Assembly: GCF_014647135.1 (NCBI RefSeq)
Contig: NZ_BMOP01000015.1
Span: forward strand, 38,864 to 102,863
Reading direction: 5' to 3'
Source of the DNA: Shewanella xiamenensis
GTDB lineage: Bacteria > Pseudomonadota > Gammaproteobacteria > Enterobacterales > Shewanellaceae
Length of the DNA: 64,000 bases
The notes beneath the pieces are model-generated. The model searched no databases. It worked only from the letters and a program-made list of their open reading frames with translations, and had not been told where the DNA came from. Of the stretch, positions 1-8,805 are shown one piece after another (within the stretch, counting starts at the first letter, position 1; the number at the start of each line of letters is the position of its first letter). A program made the position numbers and the translations under genes.

Positions 1-1
1 T

Positions 2-1354
2 TATCTTGTTAGCAGTGATTACTACCTCGCCATTGTGCCACTCCTTAGCCTGTTACTCTTATATTTAAGTAGCAAAGACAAACTGGTGGTCGGTGAGTTT
101 GCCGCCTGGCTATTGCTACTACCATTGTTATTCGCTGTAATCGAAGGCGTTACCCTCTCCGGCAGCATGAGTTTTAGTGCACAGCCACTGATGGCCAAAC
201 TCGCGCGGATTGAATTGTTCGCTGCCCTATTGTTGGGTCATTATTGGTATCGTAGATACTATCCAGAATCCTTATTCGCTCAGGCCGCTAAACAGATACA
301 AATCGGCTGTTATCTTCTTTTACCACTGCTTTTATTACCTAAAGTCATCCGCAGTTATTGGGAGTTTACCGCAGCCGCATTCTGGCTTAGCAGCCTATTC
401 AGCCTTGGACTTGCCTATGTGGTTAGACACAAAGCCCTTGAGATTGAAACTAAAATTCTGACCTGGCTTGCCATACTCACCACAGCGAGCTTATGTCTGA
501 TTGAAGTCTGGCAAGGGTTTATTGCGCTGCTGATTGGCATGCTTGTTATGGGATTTGTACTCATTCGTTATCGCACTCTCCCCGACAGGTGGCGGCTACT
601 ATTAACCCTTCAATGGCAACTGAGTCCCTATTACTTTGCACTGCCGCTGACTGTACTTGTCTATGGATTAAATCGCACTGATGTGGTGGCTTGGTCGATG
701 ACGGCTTTAGCGCTCAGTGGCTACTTTGCACTATTACTCCAAAGAGGGGCTAACCATACGGGTGAAAAGACCAGCTTATTCGGTCACATTGCCAGTGAAA
801 TCCAAGCCGCAGTGCGCTCAAGCTACAGTCTTGCCTACGGTCTTTGCCTTGGCTTAGCGTTGCTGCCTATCCTGCTGCATTTTGAGATATCGTTGAGAGT
901 AGATTTGAATAATGCGTTACTGATCCTCTGCGAATTTACCGCCTTAGCATTGCTTGCCACGCTGATATTACGCCGCGGCGTTGCTATCCGTTTACATCGA
1001 CGCTTCTTACCGCTGCAATGGTTGAAATGGGGTTGGCATGGGTTACTTGCGCTCAGTTATCTCACCTGGAGTTATGTATTTGATAACATGATTGCCGCGC
1101 CGCTCAGTGCGATTTTATTAGTGGTGCATGGCAGTGTCTTGATGTTTATCAGCTTAAAACCCCAACATACGGATATGATCCGCCTCGCCGCAGGACTCTT
1201 TACCTTAGCCACGCTCAAGGTGTTATTACTGGATATGGCGTCCTTCGAACTGGTGCAAAAAGTGATCGCCTTTATGTTAATTGGAGTCATTTTACTGAGC
1301 GTATCTTACTTCTATCAAAAAGCGCGTAACCGCCTTCAAGAAGCAAATGAGTAA
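2..1354 (+). CDS. DUF2339-like polytopic membrane protein, 3' part
   Basis: The reading frame is open from base 2 with no stop, so the gene begins before the window and only its C-terminal ~450 residues are present; the GTG at 35 is just an internal valine. The sequence is almost wholly hydrophobic, with about a dozen membrane segments. The end (LKVLLLDMASFELVQKVIAF, then a short charged tail) resembles the last helices of DUF2339 inner-membrane proteins. The function of that family is unknown. A strong hairpin terminator follows 20 bases after the stop. Family assignment rests on the C-terminal pattern only. Confidence 0.72.
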   Translation, partial: YLVSSDYYLAIVPLLSLLLLYLSSKDKLVVGEFAAWLLLLPLLFAVIEGVTLSGSMSFSAQPLMAKLARIELFAALLLGHYWYRRYYPESLFAQAAKQIQIGCYLLLPLLLLPKVIRSYWEFTAAAFWLSSLFSLGLAYVVRHKALEIETKILTWLAILTTASLCLIEVWQGFIALLIGMLVMGFVLIRYRTLPDRWRLLLTLQWQLSPYYFALPLTVLVYGLNRTDVVAWSMTALALSGYFALLLQRGANHTGEKTSLFGHIASEIQAAVRSSYSLAYGLCLGLALLPILLHFEISLRVDLNNALLILCEFTALALLATLILRRGVAIRLHRRFLPLQWLKWGWHGLLALSYLTWSYVFDNMIAAPLSAILLVVHGSVLMFISLKPQHTDMIRLAAGLFTLATLKVLLLDMASFELVQKVIAFMLIGVILLSVSYFYQKARNRLQEANE

Positions 1355-1376
1355 GAGACGTTTATCCTTCAAACGC

Positions 1377-1405
1377 AAAAGGCCGCTTCTGCTAGCGGCC
1401 TTTTT
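1377..1405. terminator. Bidirectional rho-independent terminator
   Basis: GGCCGC (1381-1386) pairs with GCGGCC (1395-1400), flanked by AAAA on the left and TTTTT on the right, so it can work on both strands. It sits between the convergent DUF2339 gene and metY. Confidence 0.9.
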
Positions 1406-1432
1406 CAAACACATACGATGATATGACAAACT

Positions 1433-2725
1433 TTACATCAAAGCTTTTTCCAGCGCCTGCGAAACATCGGCGATAATATCGTCGATATGTTCAATGCCGA
1501 CGGAAATACGAATGAGATCTTCAGACACCCCAGCTCTAGCAAGTTCATTCGCATCGAGTTGTCTGTGAGTAGTGCTGGCAGGATGACAGGCTAACGATTT
1601 CGCATCACCAATGTTCACTAAGCGCAAAACCATCTTCAGGCCGTCGATAAACTTGCCACCCGCAATTTTCCCTTCCTCAGGTGTAGCCGCTTTAATGCCA
1701 AAACTGATGATCCCAGACGCTTTACCGCCAGTGATTTTTTCGCAATTCTCACGGAAAGGGCTACTTGGTAGCGCACCATAATTAACCCAACTTACCGAAG
1801 GATGCAGTATCAAATACTCGGCTAACGCGAGCGCATTAGCACAGTGACGTTCCATACGCAGACTCAGCGTTTCAAGTCCTTGTAACAACAGGAATGCACT
1901 GTGGGGTGAAAGTGCCGCCCCCGTATTACGCAGCGGCACCACACGGCAACGTCCGATAAAGGCCGCGGGGCCAAAGGCTTCGGTGTAGACCACACCGTGG
2001 TAGGAAGGATCGGCCTGATTTAGCAAGGAAAAACGTTCTTTATTCGCCACCCAATCGAATTTACCCGAATCAATAATCACACCGCCAATGGTTGTACCAT
2101 GGCCGCCAATGTATTTAGTGAGGGAATGAATAACGATATCGGCACCATGCTCAAATGGACGACATAGGACTGGCGTGGCGACAGTGTTATCGACAATTAA
2201 AGGCACACCATGTTTATGGGCAATCTCGGCTAAACGTTTAAGGTCGACAATATTACCGGCGGGGTTACCGATAGACTCACAAAATAACGCCTTGGTTTTG
2301 GCATCGATTAAAGCTTCAAGTCCTTCAAAATCATCAAAGGCCGCCATCCGCACTTCGACTCCTTGGCGCGGAAGCGTATGGGCAAACAAATTGTAAGTAC
2401 CGCCATAGAGCTGGCTGGTGCTGACGATATTATCGCCAACCTGAGTTAGAGCTTGAATCGCATAGGTAATAGCCGCCATGCCAGACGCCACAGCAAGCGC
2501 ACCGATCCCGCCTTCAATGGCGGCAAGACGCTGCTCAAGTACGCTGGTCGTTGGGTTCATAATCCGCGTATAAATATTGCCAGCGACTTTTAAGTCAAAT
2601 AAATCAGCACCATGCTGGGTATCATCGAAGGTATAGGACGTCGTTTGATAAATAGGTACCGCAGCAGCTTTAGTCGTTGCCTCAGACTCATATCCGTGGT
2701 GTAACGCCAGTGATTCAAGTTTCAT
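1433..2725 (-). CDS. metY: O-acetylhomoserine sulfhydrylase / aminocarboxypropyltransferase
   Basis: PLP enzyme of the Cys/Met metabolism family that makes homocysteine (or methionine) from O-acetylhomoserine and sulfide (or methanethiol) in the cytoplasm. Visible family marks are YTRIMNPTT near residue 52, SGMAA near 81, and HSLTKYIGGHG near residues 200-210, whose lysine (about 204) is the expected PLP Schiff-base residue. Length (430 aa) is normal for MetY and longer than MetB. The frame extends 10 codons upstream, but the ATG at 2725 has a strong AAGGAAG ribosome site and gives the family-like MKLESLALHHGY start. A MetJ-like operator lies about 130 bases upstream. Substrate choice (acetyl versus succinyl ester) is inferred from similarity. 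Confidence 0.93.
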   Translation of the reverse strand: MKLESLALHHGYESEATTKAAAVPIYQTTSYTFDDTQHGADLFDLKVAGNIYTRIMNPTTSVLEQRLAAIEGGIGALAVASGMAAITYAIQALTQVGDNIVSTSQLYGGTYNLFAHTLPRQGVEVRMAAFDDFEGLEALIDAKTKALFCESIGNPAGNIVDLKRLAEIAHKHGVPLIVDNTVATPVLCRPFEHGADIVIHSLTKYIGGHGTTIGGVIIDSGKFDWVANKERFSLLNQADPSYHGVVYTEAFGPAAFIGRCRVVPLRNTGAALSPHSAFLLLQGLETLSLRMERHCANALALAEYLILHPSVSWVNYGALPSSPFRENCEKITGGKASGIISFGIKAATPEEGKIAGGKFIDGLKMVLRLVNIGDAKSLACHPASTTHRQLDANELARAGVSEDLIRISVGIEHIDDIIADVSQALEKALM

Positions 2726-2851
2726 TTTTGCTTCCTTCCCCTGAAAAATTCCCAACCATTGCGCCTAAGCCAACACAAACATTGGGGGCACTTTGCGAAA
2801 ATAGACACTAAAACCGCACAAGATTTGTGCACTGCACCCAAGCTACCAGAC

Positions 2852-2867
2852 GGCCATCTAGAAGTCT
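2852..2867. promoter_or_regulatory. Candidate MetJ operator (met boxes) before metY
   Basis: Two adjacent 8-mers, GGCCATCT and AGAAGTCT, match the met box AGACGTCT at 5/8 and 7/8 positions. The core CATCTAGAAGTCTA differs at a single base from CATCTAGACGTCTA in the operator before the MetT-like gene at 9.3 kb. The shared sequence and the methionine-related genes behind both support MetJ repression. Confidence 0.7.
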
Positions 2868-2971
2868 AAACATTTTTATACATAGTGCTTTAAAATTTAA
2901 CAGCTGCAATTAAAGAACAAGTATTTTGAGTAAAATAAGTTTTACCCAGTTATCCGTTATTATATTGTTAT

Positions 2972-2990
2972 TAATATGACAATCATTTTC
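2972..2990. promoter_or_regulatory. Fur-box-like site
   Basis: A 19-base stretch matches the Fur consensus (GATAATGATAATCATTATC) at 14 of 19 positions, including an unbroken AATCATT core. It lies 113 bases before the possible 36-aa gene at 3103. Spacing is compatible with a promoter, but no clear -10/-35 pair was identified. Confidence 0.4.
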
Positions 2991-3102
2991 AGGCTTGCTT
3001 TATTTTTTTAGTTGGCCTATGGTATGGACAGTTTATTAGTCATTAATCATTAACCCTGTTAGATGATTAATTTAATCTTAAATTTATATGGAGATGTAGC
3101 CT

Positions 3103-3213
3103 GTGTTAAAAAATGCATTTTCATTACTCAGACTTAAGTCAGCTTGGTTAACTCTGAATACACTTGATTATTTATCCCGCGCGGCACGCCTGTCTCTTAA
3201 ATTCCCAGTTTAA
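3103..3213 (+). CDS. Possible 36-aa small protein
   Basis: A GTG-initiated frame of 36 codons begins MLKNAFSLLRLK and ends SLKFPV, with GGAGA about 9 bases before the start. It is basic and partly amphipathic (K, R, L, W). A perfect 9-bp hairpin follows directly after its stop. The pattern upstream Fur-like box, ribosome site, short frame, hairpin looks like a real transcription unit, but the family is not recognised. It could instead be the leader or body of a small RNA. Confidence 0.35.
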   Translation: MLKNAFSLLRLKSAWLTLNTLDYLSRAARLSLKFPV

Positions 3214-3236
3214 GCCGAGTGCTACTCGCACTCGGC
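3214..3236 (+). terminator. Hairpin after the 36-aa frame
   Basis: GCCGAGTGC (3214-3222) and GCACTCGGC (3228-3236) form a perfect 9-bp stem with a 5-base loop. No T-run follows, so it may be a transcript-end stabiliser rather than an intrinsic terminator. Confidence 0.5.
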
Positions 3237-3318
3237 ATCTGATTACCCACATTTCAATTTATTGCTCCTATTTTTATGCTGGGGCTTAGCTGTTATCTAG
3301 CTCATATTTGGGGTAGCT

Positions 3319-3717
3319 ATGTTTTATTCTTTTTTTAGTAATCTATTTCAGTCTTTTATGTTGAAAACAGAAACCTATTACTTGCAAAACAGTTTTAATG
3401 CCTCATTACGCCCCACCGCACTGGCGGCGGTGATAGCAAAGCTCGATCAACTTAAAAGTGAAGAAACCCTAGATAAAGTAACCGTTGGGCGTGAAGTGCT
3501 CCTCGTTAATCAACAGGATCAGCAGGAGTATCGTATAGAACTGGTATACCCACCTAGACACAAACCAAGAGCGGGTCACTACTCTGTCATTTCCGATTTA
3601 GGTGTGAGCTTACTGGGCCGTACCAAAGGTGAATATGCTGAGGTAAATATTTTAGGTAAACCTGTGCTGTTTATGGTGAAGGATATTTCCCTTAGCAAGA
3701 GACAACCTAAAAATTAA
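3319..3717 (+). CDS. GreA/GreB C-terminal (FKBP-like) domain protein
   Basis: 132-aa protein. Residues about 50-127 resemble the stand-alone C-terminal domain of GreA/GreB/Rnk: a V-x-G-x-x-V strand, EYRIELVYP, then SDLGVSLLGRTKGE and a final VLFMVKDI strand. In Rnk and GreB this domain contacts RNA polymerase near the secondary channel. The N-terminal 45 residues lack the clear coiled coil that GreA uses for cleavage, so a Gre/Rnk-like regulator rather than a true cleavage factor is more likely. The start at 3319 has GGGGT upstream; Met14 is an alternative. Direct function is inferred only. Confidence 0.7.
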   Translation: MFYSFFSNLFQSFMLKTETYYLQNSFNASLRPTALAAVIAKLDQLKSEETLDKVTVGREVLLVNQQDQQEYRIELVYPPRHKPRAGHYSVISDLGVSLLGRTKGEYAEVNILGKPVLFMVKDISLSKRQPKN

Positions 3718-4088
3718 CGGAAAAAAAATAACAACTTTAGAATAAAGCATGTTCAAATTTCAGTGGCAACATGCTTTTAGGTCGCTATTTGCGGCGGCAT
3801 CTAGCACAGGCATAAAAATATATTGGAGGATACGATTTTGAAGTTATTTACTGGCCGCGAAATGAATTAATAGCAGAGAGCTAACACTTACTCCTCTTAA
3901 AAACTTACTAAGTATGGCAGCGCTTATGTAGAAACCATAAAGAGGTCAAAGTGTTTTATCTCGCTCAGAATGCTTTAAATTATTCAAATTTATCGATAGA
4001 TTAATTTGAACTAACTGTCGGTGAGAATGCGGCGCTACACTCGATAGTTTGACTTTACTTAATCTCATTTTAGTTAGGAGTATTTTCC
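3718..4088. other. Gene-free stretch
   Basis: AT-rich DNA with no frame supported by a ribosome site. It presumably carries the promoter of the 29-aa gene at 4089. No operator or hairpin that I can support was seen. Confidence 0.5.
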
Positions 4089-4178
4089 ATGAGTAAAGAA
4101 AAAGCGAAAAAACCGCCGATGAAAACCTTAAAAGAGAAGCGACAGGATAAGCGGAATCGCCAAAAAGCCTCCGATTAA
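4089..4178 (+). CDS. Small basic hypothetical protein (29 aa)
   Basis: An ATG frame of 29 codons, MSKEKAKKPP then a run rich in K, R, E and Q ending QKASD, with a strong AGGAG ribosome site 8 bases upstream and a hairpin terminator downstream. The composition (over a third Lys/Arg) suggests a nucleic-acid or ribosome-associated peptide. I believe short proteins of this MSKxKxKKPPMKTLKEKR type recur in Shewanella, but no function is known to me. Confidence 0.65.
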   Translation: MSKEKAKKPPMKTLKEKRQDKRNRQKASD

Positions 4179-4218
4179 TGCCTGTTATAAAAATCCCTTA
4201 AATCCTCTCTTTTATGAC

Positions 4219-4250
4219 ATAGGGTGCGGCAATAGCCGCGCCCTATTTTT
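4219..4250. terminator. Bidirectional terminator
   Basis: ATAGGGTGCGGC (4219-4230) pairs with GCCGCGCCCTAT (4235-4246) with one mismatch and a 4-base loop, followed by TTTTT. It separates the 29-aa gene from the convergent AraC gene; the stop of the latter lies in its T-run. Confidence 0.85.
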
Positions 4251-5028
4251 ATGCCAGCTGGCGGCGATATTGCTCGGGTGAGTATTGAGCATATTTTTTA
4301 AACATCACAATATAGGGTGAAGTTTGGTTATAGCCCAATGTCAGGGCAACTTCTTTGATTGATAAGCCTTCACGTAGCAATTGCAACGAATAAATAAACT
4401 TATGCCGCTGACGCAATTCAGTAAAACTCATTCCAAGGCGGTCTTGGCAACGCCGAGCGAGTGTGCGTTCTGTGGTATGTAATTCACTCGCCCAGCTTTT
4501 AAGACTTATTTGACTGGCTGGCTCGAGTTCAAGTTGCTGCAAAATAGGTTGCAACAGTTTATCGGTACTCGAAGGCAAAAATTGTGGCTGCGCCTGACCT
4601 AAGATTAACTGGTCAATTAACACCTCAACCAAACGTTTATCCGCATCCGTTTGTGCAACACGCACCTGTCGCTGGCGGAGATCGTTCACTATTGCCTGCG
4701 CTATCGGCGTCACCACAAGTAAACAAGTTTCATCAGGAAAAACCTGCGCCCGACTGGCAACAATATTCAATGAGCAGTAATGGATACTGCGGCGGGTGTA
4801 ACTCTCATGCTCTACGCCTGCTGGCACCCAAATCGCATATTGGGATGGCGACAAAAATCGTTGTCCAGCCGCATGCAACTCCATAATGCCACCGCTGATC
4901 AGCTGTAATTGCCCCCAAATGTGGCTATGTTTTGGTGTAATGGTATTGGGCAGAAAGGCTTCATAGTTGAAGAAAATATCTGCCACTGGCGCTTGCTCAG
5001 AATTAAGTGGATGGTAAATAGGGTGCAT
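4249..5028 (-). CDS. AraC-family transcriptional regulator
   Basis: Cytoplasmic one-component regulator of 259 aa. The N-terminal half is a cupin-like effector domain (HSHIWGQLQLISGG, then a histidine-bearing strand), and the last ~95 residues hold the two helix-turn-helix units typical of AraC, ending FKKYAQYSPEQYRRQ. The ATG at 5028 follows an AGGAG site and is preferred to the in-frame start 10 codons upstream. It is divergent from an EamA exporter at 5215, so it probably controls that exporter and itself. The effector is unknown. Confidence 0.88.
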   Translation of the reverse strand: MHPIYHPLNSEQAPVADIFFNYEAFLPNTITPKHSHIWGQLQLISGGIMELHAAGQRFLSPSQYAIWVPAGVEHESYTRRSIHYCSLNIVASRAQVFPDETCLLVVTPIAQAIVNDLRQRQVRVAQTDADKRLVEVLIDQLILGQAQPQFLPSSTDKLLQPILQQLELEPASQISLKSWASELHTTERTLARRCQDRLGMSFTELRQRHKFIYSLQLLREGLSIKEVALTLGYNQTSPYIVMFKKYAQYSPEQYRRQLA

Positions 5029-5105
5029 CGTACTCCTAAAACTCGACTTTACATCCAATCAAAACATCGATTGATGCGGTGGTTGTCTATTGAGGAACTG
5101 ACATT

Positions 5106-5137
5106 GTCTTTTAAGCAATATTTATATCATAAAAGAC
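5106..5137. promoter_or_regulatory. Inverted repeat between araC-type gene and exporter
   Basis: GTCTTTTA (5106-5113) and TAAAAGAC (5130-5137) form an 8-bp inverted repeat with a 16-base spacer in the divergent promoter region. It may be an operator. AraC proteins more often bind direct repeats, so this is tentative. Confidence 0.35.
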
Positions 5138-5214
5138 CAGCAATAATAGCGACTATCTATGACAGCACGTTTGCCACTTGGCATCGGCTCGTTTCCCCCA
5201 ATGAAGACTGACCT

Positions 5215-6105
5215 ATGTTGTATTTATTTCCACTACTCGCCGTAATGATTTGGGCGGGTAACGCCATTGTTAACAAACTTTCCTTTGGAATTATCGCCCC
5301 TGAAGCCATTGCCTTTTATCGCTGGTTTTTTGCCATGCTTGTGCTTACCCCTTTTATGCTCAAACCCGTCTTGAAAAAACGTAGAACAATCATTCCTCTG
5401 CTACCGAAATTAGCAACCTTAGCCGCCTTAGGAATGGTATTAAATCAGGGCCTTGCCTATTTTGCCGCCGCGACAACAACCGCCACCAATATGGCATTAA
5501 TCAACTCGATAGTACCTATGATAAGCCTGTTTTTGGCGGTACCTTTACTCAAGCAAAAGCTCTCGCCATTAGTTTTTGCTGGCAGCCTAATCTCACTGCT
5601 GGGCTTAGTGTTTATGCTAAGCCACGGGGATATGGCTAATCTGGCGATAGGGGTTACTGAGGGGGATTTATTATTACTTATCAGTGCGTTTGTTTACGCC
5701 CTTTATGGGGTACTGCTAAAACGCTGGCAGCTACCGATATCGACGTGGGAATCAGTGTATATTCAGGGCATTATCGCTGTGTTGATGTTAACTCCGCTGC
5801 TGTTTAGTGCACCAAGCGTCACGATTAGCAGCCAAGCTGCACCACTTATTGTGTACGCCGCCCTTGGTGCATCACTCATCGCCCCTTGGGCGTGGATTAA
5901 TGGCATTAGCAAATTGGGCGCCGAACGCACCAGTATTTTCTTCAATCTAATGCCAATTCTGGCGGCTATATTTGCGGCGATAATCTTAAATGAGACCTTA
6001 GCCGTTTATCACTACCTTGGCGGTTCAATGGTTATCTTGGGGGTAATGTTAGTGCAGATAAAGCCCAAACCTAAAATATCAGCCCTAAGCGCCTGTGCTG
6101 ATTAA
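5215..6105 (+). CDS. EamA/DMT-family exporter
   Basis: 296-aa inner-membrane protein with about ten membrane segments arranged as two repeats of five, the hallmark of drug/metabolite transporters of the EamA type. Family motifs include FAAATTTATNMALINSIVPM in the first half and a second repeat starting near residue 145. Such proteins export amino acids, metabolites or toxic compounds; the substrate cannot be read here. It is divergent from the AraC regulator, which likely governs it. Confidence 0.88.
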   Translation: MLYLFPLLAVMIWAGNAIVNKLSFGIIAPEAIAFYRWFFAMLVLTPFMLKPVLKKRRTIIPLLPKLATLAALGMVLNQGLAYFAAATTTATNMALINSIVPMISLFLAVPLLKQKLSPLVFAGSLISLLGLVFMLSHGDMANLAIGVTEGDLLLLISAFVYALYGVLLKRWQLPISTWESVYIQGIIAVLMLTPLLFSAPSVTISSQAAPLIVYAALGASLIAPWAWINGISKLGAERTSIFFNLMPILAAIFAAIILNETLAVYHYLGGSMVILGVMLVQIKPKPKISALSACAD

Positions 6106-6116
6106 ATCGACTCAAT

Positions 6117-6139
6117 AGCCCCATATCAGTGGGGCTTTC
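6117..6139 (+). terminator. Hairpin terminator after the EamA gene
   Basis: AGCCCC (6117-6122) pairs with GGGGCT (6131-6136), followed by only a short T stretch, so it is a weak intrinsic terminator. Confidence 0.5.
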
Positions 6140-6239
6140 CTACGATGATTCTCCTTAATTTTCTGTTGTTACTGCAAACCACAAAATAGCGACTAAGCTA
6201 TTTAATAAGCAATTTTGTCAGTACGTTATGGAGTACCCT

Positions 6240-7871
6240 ATGTTTAATAGTATTCGAGTAAAGTTTTCGCTGATGTTTGCCATTATGGCGACCGCCTTGA
6301 TCGTTATGGCAATTACTGATGCTATGCAAAGCCGCTCAACCCTTAAGCAAATGCAGGAGTTTAGTCAGTTATTTAATCCTGCGATTTCAGCCATTCTCAA
6401 CGCTGACCGCGATCTCTACCAAGCACAGCTAAGTGAAGAAGTGTTACTCAGATCCGATCTGGGTAGTGACAGCCGTAAAAGCGAAATAGATAACTGGCAA
6501 GAGAATGTCGATCAGGCCCGCGATCGAATGGGGGAGTTTAAAAAACTCTTGCAGGATCATACCCAAGTATTGCAATCCACCAATGGCTTTGAAGCACAGT
6601 TTTCGCTCTGGTATCAAGCCTCATCTGACGTGATAAATGCAGTAAAAAATAGTCAGTTCGACCTAGCAAGACAACTACACGAAAGCAAATCCAAAAAAGA
6701 GTTTAAAGCCCTAAGAAACATCTACAATGCCGCAGGTGAAGCCGCCGACAATCGCGTTAAAGAACTGGATTTACAAGCCACCGAGCAGGCTACAGCCCAA
6801 ACTCAAATGTCAGTTACGATAGCTACGCTTGTCGCTATTGTCGCCCTCGTGATTGCCTACTTTGGCCCTAAGATTATTGTCAACGCGATTCAAGACATTA
6901 CTAATAGAATTAATGACATAGTCGATGGCGATGGCAACTTAACCCAACGAATTCCTATCACTCGCCAAGATGAAATTGGCGAACTGGCCAATGCTTTTAA
7001 CTTGTTCGTTGCCCAGCTGCAACAGATGGTAATCGCCATTATCAGTCAAACCAAAGATGTGAGCCATACCGTTGAAAACCTAGCGACTAAATCAGCTACC
7101 ACCATAGGGATCAGCCACGAGCAGGAACAATTTGTCGACACCATAGTTACAGCCGTAAATGAAATGAGTGCCGCGGTAAGGGAAGTGGCCAGCAACGCCC
7201 TGCATACTGCTACCGAAATCACTAAGGTCAATGATCAGACTATTGAGGGGAAAAAAATCCTGACGCAATCGGTGCATCATATTCAGCAATTGTCTGAATC
7301 GGTTAAAAATGCAGTCGCTGTTATCGAAAAGCTCTCCGTCAACTCCGCTAACATTGCCTCGGTACTGGATGTGATCCGCTCAATTGCGGAGCAAACTAAT
7401 CTGCTCGCTCTTAATGCTGCCATTGAGGCTGCTCGTGCTGGTGAACAAGGGCGTGGTTTTGCGGTGGTCGCCGATGAAGTACGTACTCTGGCGAGTCGTA
7501 CCGAAACGTCGACTCAAGATATTCAGAGCATGATCGAAGAATTACAGCGGGGCGTTAATGATGCGGTGAAGAGTATTGAATCAGGCGCCAGCCTCACCCA
7601 TTCGACGGTTACCCTTGCCAGTCAGACACAAGATGCCTTAGATCAGATCCTAAATTCCACTTCTAAAGTCAGTGAGATGTCGACTCAAACCGCGACCGCA
7701 ACAGAAGAACAAACCCACGTCACTGAGGAAATCAATCGTAACTTGACTGAACTGTCTGATAAAACAAGATATTGCAATATGGTGATCCAAGAAACACAGC
7801 AAATAGTGGTCAATACCCGAGCCATTTGTAGCAATCTACAAAAAGAAGTCTCGCGCTTTAAAGTCGCTTAA
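6240..7871 (+). CDS. Methyl-accepting chemotaxis protein
   Basis: Membrane chemoreceptor of 543 aa that signals through CheW/CheA. From the N terminus: membrane helix (about 8-28), a ~160-residue periplasmic helical ligand domain, second membrane helix (about 188-207), HAMP, then the cytoplasmic signalling hairpin with its conserved tip [20 protein letters not shown] at about 382-401. The periplasmic part looks like a four-helix bundle; the ligand is unknown. The ATG at 6240 has GGAG six bases upstream and is preferred to the ATG four codons earlier. No CheR-tethering pentapeptide is visible at the C terminus (ends SRFKVA). It stands alone, away from che genes. Confidence 0.93.
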   Translation: MFNSIRVKFSLMFAIMATALIVMAITDAMQSRSTLKQMQEFSQLFNPAISAILNADRDLYQAQLSEEVLLRSDLGSDSRKSEIDNWQENVDQARDRMGEFKKLLQDHTQVLQSTNGFEAQFSLWYQASSDVINAVKNSQFDLARQLHESKSKKEFKALRNIYNAAGEAADNRVKELDLQATEQATAQTQMSVTIATLVAIVALVIAYFGPKIIVNAIQDITNRINDIVDGDGNLTQRIPITRQDEIGELANAFNLFVAQLQQMVIAIISQTKDVSHTVENLATKSATTIGISHEQEQFVDTIVTAVNEMSAAVREVASNALHTATEITKVNDQTIEGKKILTQSVHHIQQLSESVKNAVAVIEKLSVNSANIASVLDVIRSIAEQTNLLALNAAIEAARAGEQGRGFAVVADEVRTLASRTETSTQDIQSMIEELQRGVNDAVKSIESGASLTHSTVTLASQTQDALDQILNSTSKVSEMSTQTATATEEQTHVTEEINRNLTELSDKTRYCNMVIQETQQIVVNTRAICSNLQKEVSRFKVA

Positions 7872-7890
7872 AGAGAGGCATTTGAGATAC

Positions 7891-7925
7891 TAGCCAAGCC
7901 TAAAAGGATTGGCCAGTTTTTATTT
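7891..7925 (+). terminator. Intrinsic terminator after the chemoreceptor
   Basis: TAGCCAAGCCT and AGGATTGGCCA (7891-7914) form an imperfect stem with 9 of 11 pairs, followed by TTTTTATTT. Confidence 0.75.
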
Positions 7926-7965
7926 AAAACAATGGCTTGGTACCGAGCATGTTTAAATATAACGG

Positions 7966-8805
7966 TTAACAGACTAACTGGCCGCCGAGCTGATTAATTT
8001 TATCTTTTGCAGCTTTAGCTGAAAGATAACCAGCCACCTTAGTTAGTGCATCTGCACGCCATGCGAAAGGCGCTTGAACGCTAACAACACGCTCATTAGA
8101 CGCATCAAAGCTCATCATATCGACATTACCTGTCGGCAGTAATAATGCTGGACAACCTAGGCTCAATTGCTGCGAAACTCGTGAGCTTGCCAGAGCCATA
8201 TTGCGGACTGTTATCTTCTGGCTTAATCCATTTGAGCCTCGACAAAGCACATCCAAGGAGGCAGAACCAAATACTCGCAAGTCCCCTCCCGCATTGACCC
8301 AACCACCAGAAACCCCTGCACGACGTAACTCACTTACTGCCATATCAACCGCATACCCCTTGGCGATACCGTCAAAAGTAACAATTAATGGCCGAGCTAA
8401 CCGCGCTTGGTTCCCTTTAATTTCAATATCTTGCCAATCGCCCTGCAAAAGTAGCGGCATACCAAGGTAGCAAGGTAACGCCCCGCGAGACATCATTTCA
8501 CCACCAATGGTGCAATTAAATAAGTTGTCGCTAGCTTTACCAAACCACTTGGCTAATTTAAATACCCTTAGACTATCTTGGCTTAGGGTGACCCAATGGC
8601 CAGGCTGACGGTTTAGAAGATTTAACTCACTATCTTGCTGATGAAAACTTAATAAACGTCCAATTTGTGCAATGCGAGAAAAAGCCGCAGTAATCGCAGC
8701 TTGAATGGCTTGCTCATCGAGTGTTGGTTGGCTGGGTTCTTCAACTACCGATTCGACTGCAATTTCAATTAACGTGCCCAGTAATGGCTTAGCTCTTCGT
8801 ATCAC
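7966..8805 (-). CDS. ApbE-like FAD:protein FMN transferase
   Basis: 279-aa protein of the ApbE family, which transfers FMN from FAD to a threonine or serine of a target protein in a Mg-dependent reaction. Visible marks are the N-terminal MGT-type pattern (KPLLGTLIEI), FDGIAKGYAVD, and NAGGDLRVFG at about 166-175. The C-terminal metal-site segment reads ADALTKVAGYLS rather than the usual DALxT. It starts with GTG and has no signal peptide or lipobox, unlike classical periplasmic ApbE (about 330-350 aa), so it is probably cytoplasmic. No obvious flavoprotein target gene adjoins it. Confidence 0.82.
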   Translation of the reverse strand: MIRRAKPLLGTLIEIAVESVVEEPSQPTLDEQAIQAAITAAFSRIAQIGRLLSFHQQDSELNLLNRQPGHWVTLSQDSLRVFKLAKWFGKASDNLFNCTIGGEMMSRGALPCYLGMPLLLQGDWQDIEIKGNQARLARPLIVTFDGIAKGYAVDMAVSELRRAGVSGGWVNAGGDLRVFGSASLDVLCRGSNGLSQKITVRNMALASSRVSQQLSLGCPALLLPTGNVDMMSFDASNERVVSVQAPFAWRADALTKVAGYLSAKAAKDKINQLGGQLVC

